Source: Halomonas stenophila
GTDB lineage: Bacteria; Pseudomonadota; Gammaproteobacteria; Pseudomonadales; Halomonadaceae
Direction: 5' to 3'
Length of the DNA: 64,000 nucleotides
NCBI RefSeq assembly: GCF_014192275.1
Contig: NZ_JACHXR010000005.1
Span: forward strand, 186,001 to 250,000
Shown here: positions 1-10,026 of the stretch, piece by piece
How positions within the stretch are numbered: position 1 is the stretch's first letter
Layout: each line of letters starts with the position of its first letter
Position numbers and translations under genes: made by a program
The notes under the pieces: model-generated
The model's input: the letters and a program-made list of their open reading frames with translations, nothing else
What the model was told of the DNA's origin: nothing
Database searches by the model: none

Positions 1-4
1 GCTA

Positions 5-460
5 TTAGCAGGTTCTGGGGGGGGCGGCTGGCCATTCCTGGTACTGGTTGACGCTTTCGATCAAGACAGGAATGTCGCTCAAGCGTTCCGAACAGTGCTT
101 GAAGCCGCATTCCCATACCACCAGGACACGCCAGCCGAGATACATGAGGTTTTCGTGGTTACGACAGTCCCTTTCGACATTGGCGCTGAATTTGTCCTGC
201 CAGAATTCCCGCCTGGTGGAAGGTGTCGATGCATAGAAGCAGCCTGTGTGCCTGTGCCAGAAGCAGCCATTGACGAAGATGACGAGGCTGTGGCGTGGCA
301 GGACGAGGTCGGGTGCACCGGGAAGGTCCTTGCGATGCAGCCTGAACCGGTAACCGCGGGCATGAAGGAACTTCCGGAGAAGAAGCTCCGGTTTGGTGTC
401 CTTCCCGCGAATGTTGCTCATCATCCTCGAGCGGGTCGCTCTGTCAACGACGTCCGACAT
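5..460 (-). CDS. vsr: Very short patch repair (Vsr) DNA mismatch endonuclease
   Basis: Nicks DNA 5' of the T in T:G mismatches that arise when 5-methylcytosine deaminates, so it repairs damage caused by the neighbouring cytosine methyltransferase. The 151-aa protein has the normal Vsr length. Visible hallmarks are the N-terminal ATRSRMMSNIRGKDTKPE stretch, the catalytic Asp in GAPDLVLP, the FVNGCFWHRHTGC block with catalytic and zinc-ligand Cys/His, and a later zinc-ligand Cys in VWECGF. It is divergent from the methyltransferase at 514 with about 53 bp between start codons, so both promoters must lie in that short gap. The gene looks intact; family assignment is secure, its recognition context is not known. 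Confidence 0.95.
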   Translation of the reverse strand: MSDVVDRATRSRMMSNIRGKDTKPELLLRKFLHARGYRFRLHRKDLPGAPDLVLPRHSLVIFVNGCFWHRHTGCFYASTPSTRREFWQDKFSANVERDCRNHENLMYLGWRVLVVWECGFKHCSERLSDIPVLIESVNQYQEWPAAPPRTC

Positions 461-513
461 CGAGTGCCCCCCTATGTTACCCGGTTGTCCATACCTTTCA
501 GGTTATTCGTTCA

Positions 514-2226
514 ATGAGCAAGCCGATACAGATAGTGGACCTCTTCGCTGGCCCCGGTGGCCTTGGTGAAGGGTTCAATTCCCTCAGAGATACCAGTGGC
601 AGGCGTGTCTTCAAGACTCTCGTATCGGTCGAAAAGGAGACTTCCGCCCACAGGACGCTGACACTCAGGGCATTCTATCGATTGCTTCAGGACAGTCCGC
701 TCGGGATGGAGCCCTACTTCGCCTATCTGAGAGGCGACACACACCCATCGCAGATTGAGGGCCTTGAGCCTTTGTGGCAGCAAGCCGAGAGGGAAGCGCT
801 GCAATTGGAGCTGGGAGGTGAAGAGGGAAATCAGGCACTGGATGAACGGCTTGACAATGAATTGGACACTGATCGTGACTGGGTGCTAATCGGTGGGCCT
901 CCCTGTCAGGCATACTCGGTGGTCGGCCGTGCAAGAAATCGCGGCAACAAGGGCTACGTGCCCGAAGAGGACAAGCGGCATTTCCTCTACCGAGAATACT
1001 TGGGCGTGATTGCCAGATACCGACCCAGCGTCTTTGTAATGGAAAATGTCAAGGGTATTCTTACTTCGAAAATAGGTAAGGAAAGGATATTTCGACAGAT
1101 ACTCAAGGATCTCGAGGACCCGACAGTTGCAACCCAAGTGGAAGGTAAGGGGGTAGGGAGAAATCAGCAATATACAATATATTCTCTGAGTGACCCTGAT
1201 GTCTATTATCCGAAGCAGGAGCGGCAGCTCATACCCGGTATTGTCAGCGAGTTGAGCGATGAGGAGCTTTCTGGTTTTGTAGTCAAGTCCGAAGAGCATG
1301 GCATACCTCAGACCCGGCACCGCGTTATCCTGGTTGGCGTAAGAAATGATATCGTTGATGGTCAAGATTCCGACAGCCTTGCAAAAAGCTTGCTTCTAGA
1401 CATCGAGAAGGAAGTGAGTGCAGGGGCAGTTCTGTTTGGTATGCCAAAGCTGAGGAGCGGGCTAAGCAGATATGATAGTGATGAAAGTTGGTATGCCTCC
1501 ATCAGAAGGGTGGCGGAGAAGATCGCCGGTGAGTTGATTGAAACAGGAAGTGAGAGTGTCTCTTATGAAGAAAGATATCATATTTCTGAGCGACTGCTGG
1601 ACGTTTCTTCTGAGCCAAAGCCGGGTTTGAAAAGAGGGAGAAAGCATGACTCCACTTATGTCATGGTCGAATCAGCCACAGAGCTGGAAAGGTGGTATTC
1701 GGGAGCACAGAAAGGCAGCGTCAGGCACTGGGTGAATCATGATGCCAGGGGCCACATGGAAGAAGACTTGGCTAGATACCTGTATTGTTCGGTATTTGCT
1801 GAAGTTACTCAAAGGTCTCCAATTGGTGCCAGAGATATCTATCTGAAATCTCTTTCACCCATGCATGTGAACTGGAGGTCAGGAAAATTTGCCGATCGAT
1901 TCAAGGTAGTAGTTTCCCATGCGCCATCAAAGACCATAACCAGTCATATTTCCAAGGATGGCCATTACTATATACATCCTGACCCCTATCAATGTCGAAG
2001 TCTGACTGTAAGAGAGGCGGCAAGGCTGCAGACGTTTCCCGATGACTACTATTTCGAGGGAAATAGAACGGAGCAATATGTTCAAGTAGGCAATGCCGTG
2101 CCTCCGCTCTTGGCTGTCAAGATAGCAGAGAAGGTTAGAAATCTTTTGGGTGGATCAGATGTTATATCTTTTATTGGAGAGTCTGAAAAAGAGTTGGGCG
2201 AAAGCAGCCAAGCTCAGCCGGCCTAG
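514..2226 (+). CDS. DNA (cytosine-5)-methyltransferase
   Basis: Transfers a methyl group from SAM to C5 of cytosine in double-stranded DNA. The 570-aa protein shows the C5-MTase motifs in order: motif I IVDLFAGPGGLGEGF near the N-terminus, catalytic motif IV GGPPCQAYSVVGR (about residue 128), motif VI MENVKG, motif VIII QTRHRVILVG, and the C-terminal motif IX/X region with LTVREAARLQTFP and VQVGNAVPP. The region between motifs VIII and IX is long (about residues 280-480) and is probably the target-recognition domain. Pairing with vsr is typical of Dcm-like enzymes. No cognate restriction endonuclease is adjacent, so it may be a solitary methylase or the self-marking partner of the defence operon downstream. 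Base composition is lower in GC than the main chromosome part of the window. Confidence 0.95.
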   Translation: MSKPIQIVDLFAGPGGLGEGFNSLRDTSGRRVFKTLVSVEKETSAHRTLTLRAFYRLLQDSPLGMEPYFAYLRGDTHPSQIEGLEPLWQQAEREALQLELGGEEGNQALDERLDNELDTDRDWVLIGGPPCQAYSVVGRARNRGNKGYVPEEDKRHFLYREYLGVIARYRPSVFVMENVKGILTSKIGKERIFRQILKDLEDPTVATQVEGKGVGRNQQYTIYSLSDPDVYYPKQERQLIPGIVSELSDEELSGFVVKSEEHGIPQTRHRVILVGVRNDIVDGQDSDSLAKSLLLDIEKEVSAGAVLFGMPKLRSGLSRYDSDESWYASIRRVAEKIAGELIETGSESVSYEERYHISERLLDVSSEPKPGLKRGRKHDSTYVMVESATELERWYSGAQKGSVRHWVNHDARGHMEEDLARYLYCSVFAEVTQRSPIGARDIYLKSLSPMHVNWRSGKFADRFKVVVSHAPSKTITSHISKDGHYYIHPDPYQCRSLTVREAARLQTFPDDYYFEGNRTEQYVQVGNAVPPLLAVKIAEKVRNLLGGSDVISFIGESEKELGESSQAQPA

Positions 2227-2237
2227 AGTCGGATGAA

Positions 2238-2594
2238 TTAGAAACGTTCTATCAATATGTCATCGTCAAGATGATCGAGAATATTACCATTCATTCCTCC
2301 TTTCAACCAAGCATCCATAATCTCTATCAGTGTTTCCCAATACTCTATCCAATCCTCGGTGCTATATGATGAGAGGTGTTCTTTCTCTAAGTTAGAAGTG
2401 GTTTCTTCATAGTCGCTAATATAGCAGTTTGGATCAGTCGATTCGTGAAGGCTATTGAATGATGCTGTGTCTTCGATGCGGATGAAACTGTTGTCGAGAT
2501 CGCTTTTTATCAATTTTTCGGCTAATATTAGCCGGGTGGTGAGAATGCATTTCAGGGTTTCGATAGAAGGCATCTCATGGTGGTTTTTTTTCAT
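2238..2594 (-). CDS. Small acidic protein of unknown function
   Basis: A 118-aa protein rich in Asp/Glu, AT-rich in base composition, which I do not recognise. The start at 2594 is preceded by GGAG at good spacing (AATGGAGATAATAAG before ATG), which supports real translation. The product is predicted soluble with no signal peptide or membrane segment; its C-terminal half (about residues 75-118) is strongly acidic with DDDILIERF at the end. It converges on the methyltransferase gene (11 bp between ends) and lies downstream of the AIPR gene on the same strand, separated by about 270 bp in which I see no other gene. Being inside a defence island it could be an accessory or immunity protein, but that is only positional inference. 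Confidence 0.6.
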   Translation of the reverse strand: MKKNHHEMPSIETLKCILTTRLILAEKLIKSDLDNSFIRIEDTASFNSLHESTDPNCYISDYEETTSNLEKEHLSSYSTEDWIEYWETLIEIMDAWLKGGMNGNILDHLDDDILIERF

Positions 2595-2863
2595 CTTATT
2601 ATCTCCATTTTCTGTGTTTTTACAGTATGTATGAGAGAGTGGGAAACGGAAAGTGATAATTTATCTATATGTCAGTGATTTGGTTGAGATGTCTTCAACA
2701 GTCTGTCAAGAGGCGGTATTCGCTCGCCACGTCAGCCCTGCAGGTTCAGATGTGGCATCTGAATTAGAACCTCGCCCTGAAGAAAGCTTTGAGGACGAGG
2801 TCTTCCACGTTGGTGCCATTGCTCAGGATTTGATATCAGTTGGCTACAGGTTGTTGACGCCGG

Positions 2864-4648
2864 TCAAGCCGACCCCCGTCGGGCCTCGGGAATTTCAACC
2901 GAGGGTGGAGAGAATGAGCGAGAGAACATCGCCGCTTTGCACTCCGGACGCTTGGCCCATTCTGAGATCATCTTGCCGTTAGCCGTCTCGTGTAACCGAT
3001 CATTGACCTCGTGGGCCCAAATTTCCACCTGCTCGAGGAACTGTGGGGAGACACCCTGTCTGTTCCAGACCCTTTCGAGGTCAAAGGAATGGCCGTATGA
3101 ATTAGCGACCACTGAAACTGTGTAGGCGGCCACATTCGCCAAGAATGCAGAGACTAGAGGGCGGACAGTCTTGTGGGTCGCTTTGTACACAATTGCCTTT
3201 GCAACTAGTGCTTTGAAGAAGGCAGGATCTAAAGTCGCGATGGAATTTTCTGCCTCAGCGTCCGAAAGTTCTGACATAAACCGGCTGAAGCACTTCTGCG
3301 CACCGAGACTAACGATATCTGGCTTGATATCCCAAGCCATTAGGTATTTCGCAAGATCAGTCTTTGTGATCTTTCGCGAGGGAGGCACCGACGCTCTCAA
3401 CGCCCGCCGTTTCGCTGGAGTCGTACCCTCTCGGGAAAGCAGAGTGTTGTAGCTGCCAGTAGCACGCTCGTAGAACCAACGGCCCGTACCGTCGGGGCAG
3501 TAAACTGTTAGGGATAGACGCTCGACATCAACGTGGAAGGGCTTATTGGCCGAAAGATCGGACTGCCGGACCGAATTCTGGCTGTTAGCATAGCGCGAGA
3601 TATTTGCGACCAAGGCCTCTTCATCAGCCTGCTCCACCTCCCTCATCACGATGATCTTGGCCGGTATGCGGACCTTGCTCAGATCAGTTGAAGCATATTT
3701 TTTCTTGGCAAAGTAGATGGATGCGGTCGTTTGCCCACCATTGACGATCTGCATGCCTCGTAGCCAGATGATTCCCGGGGAGCCGTCTGAAGTCCGGGCG
3801 AGCTTCATCTCGTCGGCCACGAGCACTATTCCATTATTATAGGCCATGAACCGCTCCGGAGCAGTCCTGAGCGTGTTCTGGATCCCTGCATTCACACCCT
3901 TGGCCCTAACGCTCAAGAAGGAACGGACGTTGGCTTCCAGTAGACGGGGGCCAAACTTCTCGTAGACGAATCTCATGGCCTCGCCAGGAATTGCAGTCAA
4001 AGCATAATCATAGTCCTCGGTCTCCCCAGGGACGAAGACGCAGGGTAGTGCCGAGCCTGACAGCTCCTCGAAGTTAACTACCAATTCATCGCGTGGCTTA
4101 CCCTCGGATCGGTGACGAAACAGGCGCTCAATGTCCATTACCTCAAGTCTGACAGATTTACCGCCTACGTCTCTAGCTTTGAAGCTCTTGGACTTGACGA
4201 CACCGTCCGTAAGTACGTAGATGCGAATCTGCTCGAGCTCGTCATAGATTTCCCGAATTGTCAGCGCAAGAGAATAAACATCACTCGATGGATCGAGTTT
4301 CTCCGCGAGACGGCCCGCCGCACAGAGCTCCAGGAAGCGAACGCACTGGGCGGCTGCTGTCTTGGCGGCTTGGTCAGGGAGAGGCGTTAGGGATTCGAAG
4401 CCCTCGTAAAGGCTGACGAAGAGATCGAGCTGATCAGCATCCTCCGACATGGCGTAGCCACTAAGTCGAAGATTTGCTCTACCCACTCGACTCTCGAAAT
4501 GACAGCTGTTCGGCTCGAAGGTCATACCGGCCTCGGCCAGATGCTCCATCACCACCTCAGAGAAGACAAGTTCGGCGAAAGGGGAGCCTTCACTCATCTG
4601 GGCTGCCACTTCTGCCCGCGTCTCTTCAAGAAACTCTTCAAGGGTCAT
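2864..4648 (-). CDS. AIPR family abortive-infection/phage-resistance protein
   Basis: The 594-aa product carries the AIPR signature region: a MAYNNGIVLVADE segment followed by GMQIVNGGQTTASIYFAKKKY (about residues 260-330), then basic helices and an alpha-helical C-terminus. AIPR proteins are found in abortive-infection and restriction-like operons; their biochemical role is poorly established. It is the last gene of a five-gene operon and its start overlaps the stop of the upstream gene in an ATGA arrangement (4645-4648), indicating translational coupling. In MutL/Z1/AIPR systems this gene is a standard member. Intact, with GC content intermediate between the small acidic gene and the core genome. 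Confidence 0.85.
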   Translation of the reverse strand: MTLEEFLEETRAEVAAQMSEGSPFAELVFSEVVMEHLAEAGMTFEPNSCHFESRVGRANLRLSGYAMSEDADQLDLFVSLYEGFESLTPLPDQAAKTAAAQCVRFLELCAAGRLAEKLDPSSDVYSLALTIREIYDELEQIRIYVLTDGVVKSKSFKARDVGGKSVRLEVMDIERLFRHRSEGKPRDELVVNFEELSGSALPCVFVPGETEDYDYALTAIPGEAMRFVYEKFGPRLLEANVRSFLSVRAKGVNAGIQNTLRTAPERFMAYNNGIVLVADEMKLARTSDGSPGIIWLRGMQIVNGGQTTASIYFAKKKYASTDLSKVRIPAKIIVMREVEQADEEALVANISRYANSQNSVRQSDLSANKPFHVDVERLSLTVYCPDGTGRWFYERATGSYNTLLSREGTTPAKRRALRASVPPSRKITKTDLAKYLMAWDIKPDIVSLGAQKCFSRFMSELSDAEAENSIATLDPAFFKALVAKAIVYKATHKTVRPLVSAFLANVAAYTVSVVANSYGHSFDLERVWNRQGVSPQFLEQVEIWAHEVNDRLHETANGKMISEWAKRPECKAAMFSRSFSPPSVEIPEARRGSA

Positions 4649-5655
4649 TTAATTACTCCAAGCGATCGAAGGGCTACGTGAAAGTCAGCAAGACAGTCCT
4701 TCGCACGATCTAAATCTATTTCATAAACGGCTCGGTACACGCCATCGGGCATCGAGCCGAATGTTAGCCTCGGGAAGCCCTCAACAATCTTGTATACCCG
4801 GAGTTCTTGCATCTCGAAGCGCCGGGTATAGGCTAAGTCGTGCGATTTGACGTAACCAGCAGTCAGGAGCCTCTCATGCAAGAAGGTAATCGCGTTAGGC
4901 TCTCCGGCCAGCCGATGTTCCAGTTCTGAAATAATTTCGGACAGAGACAAGCCATCCTCCCCATGTGTGAAGCGTAAAGCTGCAAGGAAGAGCGGCGAAA
5001 CCGTAGCGTCGTCCAACTGTTCAAGCGAGCCTATCTTGGCAGGGAAGCCAGTAGAGGACAGTGTGGCCTTGACCTCGATCGCCCCATCCCCCAAGACGAA
5101 GTCTTGAGGGGCATCGTCCGGACCGACCCACCCTTCCAAGACTGATTCAGTCGTGATGCCTGCGTCGAGCAGCAACGCTATGAACGAGAGTTCTCCGGCT
5201 AGGCCTAATTCCGCTTCTGGACCTAGGGGCTGGGAGCCGCGTGACATGAATTGCTGCCACATTCGCACTCTGCGGAGCATGGTTCTGAGAACCTGTTCCT
5301 CCCCCTGGGCAACTTCGCTGTCCATTGCACCGGCCACATCGCCGACCATCTCGGCGAACAGTTCGGGGCTGCCGGACTCCTTGCGAGACAGGGCAATCCA
5401 AGTCTTCCCATCGCCACTCGGATCGGCTCTTACGACTTCAAACCCCTTGCCCTCGGGAAGGAGCTCGGACGGTGCTAGTCGAGCAGTCGGGAACCGTGCA
5501 AGTAGAGCCTCCTCGTTCCCTGGAAAGCTGCGAGCGGCAAGGAGTTCGCAAGGGCCGACAGGAGCGATGGAAATGCCACGCCACCCATCGGAACTGCTCT
5601 CCTTGCTAGACAGAGCGTCCCAGGCGGCGACAAATTCTTCAATCGGACGGGCCAT
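4645..5655 (-). CDS. PD-(D/E)XK motif protein (DUF4420-like)
   Basis: A 336-aa protein beginning MARPIEEFVAAWD; this start (5655) was chosen over an upstream in-frame ATG at 5781 because GGGAG lies 7 bp before it and it gives only a 17-bp overlap with the upstream gene. The centre holds a likely nuclease core: an upstream Glu in LGLAGELSFIALL, Asp in DDAPQDFVLG, and the EVKATLS motif (Glu-x-Lys), the usual order of PD-(D/E)XK catalytic residues, at about residues 165-200. Small nuclease-like proteins of this family are recurrent partners of Z1 ATPases and MutL-like proteins in defence operons. Its stop overlaps the AIPR start. Nuclease activity is inferred, not demonstrated. Confidence 0.8.
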   Translation of the reverse strand: MARPIEEFVAAWDALSSKESSSDGWRGISIAPVGPCELLAARSFPGNEEALLARFPTARLAPSELLPEGKGFEVVRADPSGDGKTWIALSRKESGSPELFAEMVGDVAGAMDSEVAQGEEQVLRTMLRRVRMWQQFMSRGSQPLGPEAELGLAGELSFIALLLDAGITTESVLEGWVGPDDAPQDFVLGDGAIEVKATLSSTGFPAKIGSLEQLDDATVSPLFLAALRFTHGEDGLSLSEIISELEHRLAGEPNAITFLHERLLTAGYVKSHDLAYTRRFEMQELRVYKIVEGFPRLTFGSMPDGVYRAVYEIDLDRAKDCLADFHVALRSLGVIK

Positions 5656-8500
5656 ACTCATTCTCCCAGAAGCGATGATCAACCTTATAGTTGACCTTGA
5701 TGCCCGCCTCGCTCGACGGGAAACTGATGGCGAAACCGATGATCGGTTTGTTCCAGCTTTCGACAGCCTTGCCTGCCCCATCGGGTGACAGAGGATAAAT
5801 CATGAGGAGGGCCCGGCGGGATGGCGAGGGCGCGTCTACCAGACCTTTACCTCTTTGCTCGCGGATTTTCTGCCCACTAGGCCGCTTGGGTTCAGTGACT
5901 CTGTTCCGTGCAGGGTCAGGCTTCCACTCCTTGCGCGTTGCGGTCAAAGCCGCCAACCATTCACTCTGAATAAGGTCAATCGCCTCGTCCACAGGATCCG
6001 TCAACACACCGATCGTGTATCTCCCACTCACTCCCTTGTCGGTTCGAGAGGGGAGTGAGGAAACGGACACGGATGAAGAAAAGTCGAAAGGCTCCCCTGT
6101 TTTTCCCTCAGCTAGAAAGGCGACGTTCCACTCATGAAGTTCGCCGACTTGGTTCATCTGGGAGACAAAATCTACGATTACATCGCTGTTGGCTCTGTCA
6201 GCTCCTGGGGGTGTCCGGTAGGATCTAAGAAAGTCAAGAACTGTCTCGGAAGAAACTTTCTTCCAAAGATGCGACCTTTTCCAAACATCCTCTTCACCGC
6301 CCCTCTGTCGCCTTGGTCCCTTTTCGCTCGGCTCGCCCATGGTTGTCACCAAGGTTGTTGTTGCGACTAGGTTCCTTTCCAAGGACTCACTGTCGTTCAG
6401 GAACGAGACAGTCTGTACTAGGCTGCCGCTATAGGAGAGAGACAGGGTCTTCGCTGTCCGCATCTTCAACGGCGAAGTAACGAGGAGTACAGGGTGAGAC
6501 TCAACCTTTAGCCCATATTCCCAAGGAGTCGCCCCGACCGCAGCCATATGGTCGAACTCTTGCCGCAATTCCTCGGCAGCGTCAGCGATATGGCCGAACC
6601 AATCAACGAGATCGGATGTGGTGTATAGTCGACAGAGGTCGATATAGCCAGGACGATAGCCGAACCACCGGCCCATCTGCATCAATGTGTCGTACATTTT
6701 AGTGGTGCGGACGAAGTAGCTGATACAAAGGCCTTCGAGCGTCAGACCCCGGGCAAGCTTGTCACCACCTATGGCGATGACCTTCAGCCCGGTTTCCTCG
6801 TTTTCTGCATAGTCGAGCGCGTCCTTTGCTGTTCCATTTATTGCCCTTACCCCAATGTCTCTTAAAACTTCATGAAGAACGCCAATAACTTCATCCCAGT
6901 CTGGTAGCGTACACTCTGTCACTGCGTCCGCGAGTTCGCACCCAAGAATCTCTGAAGTCGGAATGAAGTCTTTCTCCCACAGGTCATGCCACTCGGCGAT
7001 CAAGGACTCGCGTTCGAATCCCCGCTCAATCCTTTGCCTGAAACGTTTGACAAGTTCCTCGACCTGACGTCGCACCTCCTCTTGGACGAGGTTATAGCGC
7101 GTCACGTGGATGAGCATTGACGAGTGCTTGCTCCCCTGCCCACGCAGTTTCCTGACTGCGCAGGCAAGCACAAACGCTCCGACGGCCTCTCGAAGTGACG
7201 GTGGAGTCTCGTCCTTCCCATCCTGAAGGGGGACGTGATCCTTGGGGTGTTTGGGCGGCATCCAACCGCCGGTTCCTTCCGCGTCGATGTGATCGTCAAC
7301 CTCACGTGAAAGCGGAAGCCCTCCTACCCTGCCCTCTTGTGAGCGAAGTCCGAACACTCGGGTGGGCCCTACGTAGTTGGAAGGGGCGGAAAGGTTGATG
7401 ATGAAGGACTGGGGAAATAGATCCGGTCCTTCATCTTTAGTCACATTACGCCGGTGGATAAAGATGTTGGCAAACGGTGTTGCGGTATAGCCGACATAGG
7501 CTTTCTTTGCGAAAGAATGAAGAATCTTACGGATGCGGCTGTTGATGGCCTTCGGTTGGTGATCGTCGTCAGGTGTTCCATCGGGGTTGAAGAGCTGCTC
7601 CCCGGTATCCACCGAGGCATGATCCGCCTCATCATCGATTAATAGAAGCGGAAGGTTGGATACAAGGGGGCGCCCATCCGTGTCCTTCGTGTCGGCGACG
7701 TGGTTCCGTATCCACTTCAAGAGACGCTCGAGGACAGTCTTGTTCTTCTTGACAACGAAGAGCCAAGGCCTCTGCTCGGGAGTGATAGCGTAATGCTTGG
7801 CAACTTTCGTGCTGAAATCCCCGTTGTTCGCACGGTTGGTAGCGCAGTTCGGTCGGATTTCGACGTCACTATCGATATCCCCGACTCCGATAGCCTTGAC
7901 GGAGTCTCCCTTGGACGAGGTCTCGTAGCCCAGAAAACCTTCTTCTAGGCGAATCTGGGTCTGGGATCGAAGATTGTTGTGAAGCCCCGCCAAGACGATG
8001 ATAATCTTGTAGCCAGCGTCCGCCGCCTTGCACACGAGGCCAGTGTAGTTGCCGGTCTTTCCAGATTGGACGTGCCCGACAACGAGGCCTCGGCGATCCC
8101 ATCTCCCTTCCCTCGTAGGATCTTCGAGTAGCCCGAGTATATGATCGGTAGACTCGTCCAAGGCTTCGACGGCCTTCAAGGACAGCCGCGACTCCAGCAT
8201 TGATTCATAGCGTTGCCAATACCGCCAGTCTCTCCTTCTTGCCGCTGTCAGCCAAGCCATGTGATCCTTGTTGTCAGACAAGGTCGTGTCCTTGCCGATC
8301 CACAAGCTGAATCGACGGATCAACTCGGCCACAACTGCATTCTTATCAATCTCGGCATCATTAGCTATCACTCCTGCGGCAATCTCAACCTGGTTGGCAA
8401 TCAGGCCCGGCGTCACCGCCCCCTGCTCCTTGGCATCTGCCAAAAGTGTTTGTGCTACGCTCACAACGCGTTGAAATAACTTGTCTTTTTGATCAGTCAA
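5639..8500 (-). CDS. Z1 domain superfamily II helicase-like ATPase
   Basis: A 953-aa protein with clear superfamily II motifs: Walker A in VVGHVQSGKTGNYTGL (about residue 145), Walker B LLLIDDEADHAS (about residue 285), motif III-like GYTATPFANIFIHRR, and a motif VI-like MGRWFGYRPGYIDLCRLY in the Z1 region (about residues 600-630). Z1 proteins occur in defence operons together with GHKL ATPases of the MutL/MORC type and probably remodel or translocate on DNA. The gene starts 14 bp after the MutL-like stop and its end overlaps the PD-(D/E)XK gene, so it is translated as part of one operon. Intact and full length for the family. Confidence 0.92.
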   Translation of the reverse strand: MTDQKDKLFQRVVSVAQTLLADAKEQGAVTPGLIANQVEIAAGVIANDAEIDKNAVVAELIRRFSLWIGKDTTLSDNKDHMAWLTAARRRDWRYWQRYESMLESRLSLKAVEALDESTDHILGLLEDPTREGRWDRRGLVVGHVQSGKTGNYTGLVCKAADAGYKIIIVLAGLHNNLRSQTQIRLEEGFLGYETSSKGDSVKAIGVGDIDSDVEIRPNCATNRANNGDFSTKVAKHYAITPEQRPWLFVVKKNKTVLERLLKWIRNHVADTKDTDGRPLVSNLPLLLIDDEADHASVDTGEQLFNPDGTPDDDHQPKAINSRIRKILHSFAKKAYVGYTATPFANIFIHRRNVTKDEGPDLFPQSFIINLSAPSNYVGPTRVFGLRSQEGRVGGLPLSREVDDHIDAEGTGGWMPPKHPKDHVPLQDGKDETPPSLREAVGAFVLACAVRKLRGQGSKHSSMLIHVTRYNLVQEEVRRQVEELVKRFRQRIERGFERESLIAEWHDLWEKDFIPTSEILGCELADAVTECTLPDWDEVIGVLHEVLRDIGVRAINGTAKDALDYAENEETGLKVIAIGGDKLARGLTLEGLCISYFVRTTKMYDTLMQMGRWFGYRPGYIDLCRLYTTSDLVDWFGHIADAAEELRQEFDHMAAVGATPWEYGLKVESHPVLLVTSPLKMRTAKTLSLSYSGSLVQTVSFLNDSESLERNLVATTTLVTTMGEPSEKGPRRQRGGEEDVWKRSHLWKKVSSETVLDFLRSYRTPPGADRANSDVIVDFVSQMNQVGELHEWNVAFLAEGKTGEPFDFSSSVSVSSLPSRTDKGVSGRYTIGVLTDPVDEAIDLIQSEWLAALTATRKEWKPDPARNRVTEPKRPSGQKIREQRGKGLVDAPSPSRRALLMIYPLSPDGAGKAVESWNKPIIGFAISFPSSEAGIKVNYKVDHRFWENEYGPSD

Positions 8501-8514
8501 TTTAAAGTCCTTTC

Positions 8515-10026
8515 TTAGTTCCCATCCATCTCTGGCAAGGAGGCTACGATGGTCGGATAGTTGTGAAATGGGTCGGTAGACGAAAGGGCCCGGACCGCGG
8601 CTTCGGAGCTCATGCCCCTGCGTTCAGTCATATCGCGATAGAGAGTAAGGAGAACCTTGCATACGCCTTCTGGTGCCTCCTCGGTCTCGCCCGAGAAACC
8701 GGTTCTTGGCGTGTCCTTGCTCTCGGCGGTGTCGAGCCAAATCCGCTGTACTGGAACTGTCTCCTCGACGACTCTCAGCATTGCCCGAACAAGGTTGGCT
8801 TGATCGCCGACGGCCTCGATCACAGCGGCTACTGCGGGATGCTCTTCATCAATGCGGTAGCGCACGCCGTCTCGTAGCCGTTCAACCCGCCACGCCTGCT
8901 CAACCTGCACACCACTAGGACCTGGCCTTGATTCGCCGCGAAAGGCGAAGACCTTTCTGGCTCGTTCCCTCGTATCCTCGGCAAGCTTTGTGAGCCATGG
9001 ACGCACGGTTACCGGAGGGCGAGCCGTCGACTTTTTGACGTCGATCTTCCAGTCGGCATCGGCAGTGTTTGGTATATCAAGGCGAATTCGGGCTAGTCGG
9101 TGAGACTCCTCACGATTCCATGCCTTGCCCTGTCCGAGGCCAAGCCATCCCCCTGCGAGCAACAGGCGGTGGTTCCTATAGACATAGAAACCCTGATGAG
9201 ACGTCCAACCCTCTGGACCACCCGCCCTGCGAAAGTCATCGTCAGATAGCCGGTCCTTGTGCGGCAGGACGTGGCACTGTACCTCGACGGCACCAGAAGG
9301 TGTGAGTATTCGTGCAATAGGCGATTGCCATGGCTTCGCTGGGTGTCCCGACATGAAGGGGTCCCAAGGATTCACTGGCTTGTCATTGATGAATAGTCGA
9401 AAAGCCGGATTTGGACCTTCGATTAGCCGGTGAAACACTATGGCCAATCGCTGCTCAACGCTGTCCACTAAGTTTGCGAAGTGATCGAGTTTGTAGCCAG
9501 GAGTGACAATCCGGTCCAGATTTTCCCAGAGGACGAGCGTTCCAGAACTAAGCGAGTCAACCTGATCAATATTAGATTCAGAGCCCCGGGCCGGTCCCTC
9601 GAACATTCTCCAGTCATCGTCAGGCGAGGCGGCGATAGCGTCTAGATCCCAACGCAGACAAGCAACGAGGGCATCTCTTCTTCTGGATGCAACGGTGAGG
9701 CAGCGGCACTGTGAGAAGGAAGCGGTCTTCAAGCCCATCCCGAAGCGACCGAGATCGGTTGGCATGCGTTCGTCGAGAGGGCTTCTTGCGCCAAGCGTCA
9801 TCGCTGTCTCGAGTTCGGCATCGTCCATACCTTGGCCGTTGTCTAGAATAGAGATTCGGCTATGCACTCCGTCCCAGTCGAATCTCACTCGAACTTCGGA
9901 TGCCCCTGCGGACACGCTGTTATCGATCACATCCGCCAAGGCTGCTGCAGTCGAGTATCCGAGGCCCCGGAGGGCCTCCAGCATCGCGCCGGCTCGAGGT
10001 GGTGCGTGTCGGGTTCGTTCGCTCAT
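8515..10026 (-). CDS. MutL-like GHKL ATPase (defence type)
   Basis: The N-terminal half is a GHKL ATPase: the Mg-binding N-box [10 protein letters not shown] (about residues 32-42), the G1 box DNGQGM, and the G2 box [14 protein letters not shown], followed by an S5-fold transducer segment. It is not the mismatch-repair MutL: at 503 aa it lacks the endonuclease C-terminal domain and sits between a sigma factor-like gene and a Z1 ATPase. Relatives were described as MutL homologues in restriction-modification-like operons, ancestral to eukaryotic MORC ATPases. ATP-driven dimerisation clamping on DNA is the family expectation. The start codon overlaps the stop of the upstream gene (ATGA, 10023-10026), so it depends on translation of that gene. 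Confidence 0.9.
   Translation of the reverse strand: MSERTRHAPPRAGAMLEALRGLGYSTAAALADVIDNSVSAGASEVRVRFDWDGVHSRISILDNGQGMDDAELETAMTLGARSPLDERMPTDLGRFGMGLKTASFSQCRCLTVASRRRDALVACLRWDLDAIAASPDDDWRMFEGPARGSESNIDQVDSLSSGTLVLWENLDRIVTPGYKLDHFANLVDSVEQRLAIVFHRLIEGPNPAFRLFINDKPVNPWDPFMSGHPAKPWQSPIARILTPSGAVEVQCHVLPHKDRLSDDDFRRAGGPEGWTSHQGFYVYRNHRLLLAGGWLGLGQGKAWNREESHRLARIRLDIPNTADADWKIDVKKSTARPPVTVRPWLTKLAEDTRERARKVFAFRGESRPGPSGVQVEQAWRVERLRDGVRYRIDEEHPAVAAVIEAVGDQANLVRAMLRVVEETVPVQRIWLDTAESKDTPRTGFSGETEEAPEGVCKVLLTLYRDMTERRGMSSEAAVRALSSTDPFHNYPTIVASLPEMDGN

Noticed and set aside
2653..2982. 109-aa plus-strand frame between the acidic gene and AIPR
   Set aside because: Overlaps the 3' end of the AIPR gene, lacks a ribosome binding site and resembles no protein; the gap at 2595-2863 is treated as non-coding.
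8515..10026. Mismatch-repair mutL
   Set aside because: Lacks the MutL C-terminal domain and mismatch-repair neighbours; sits in a Z1/AIPR operon.
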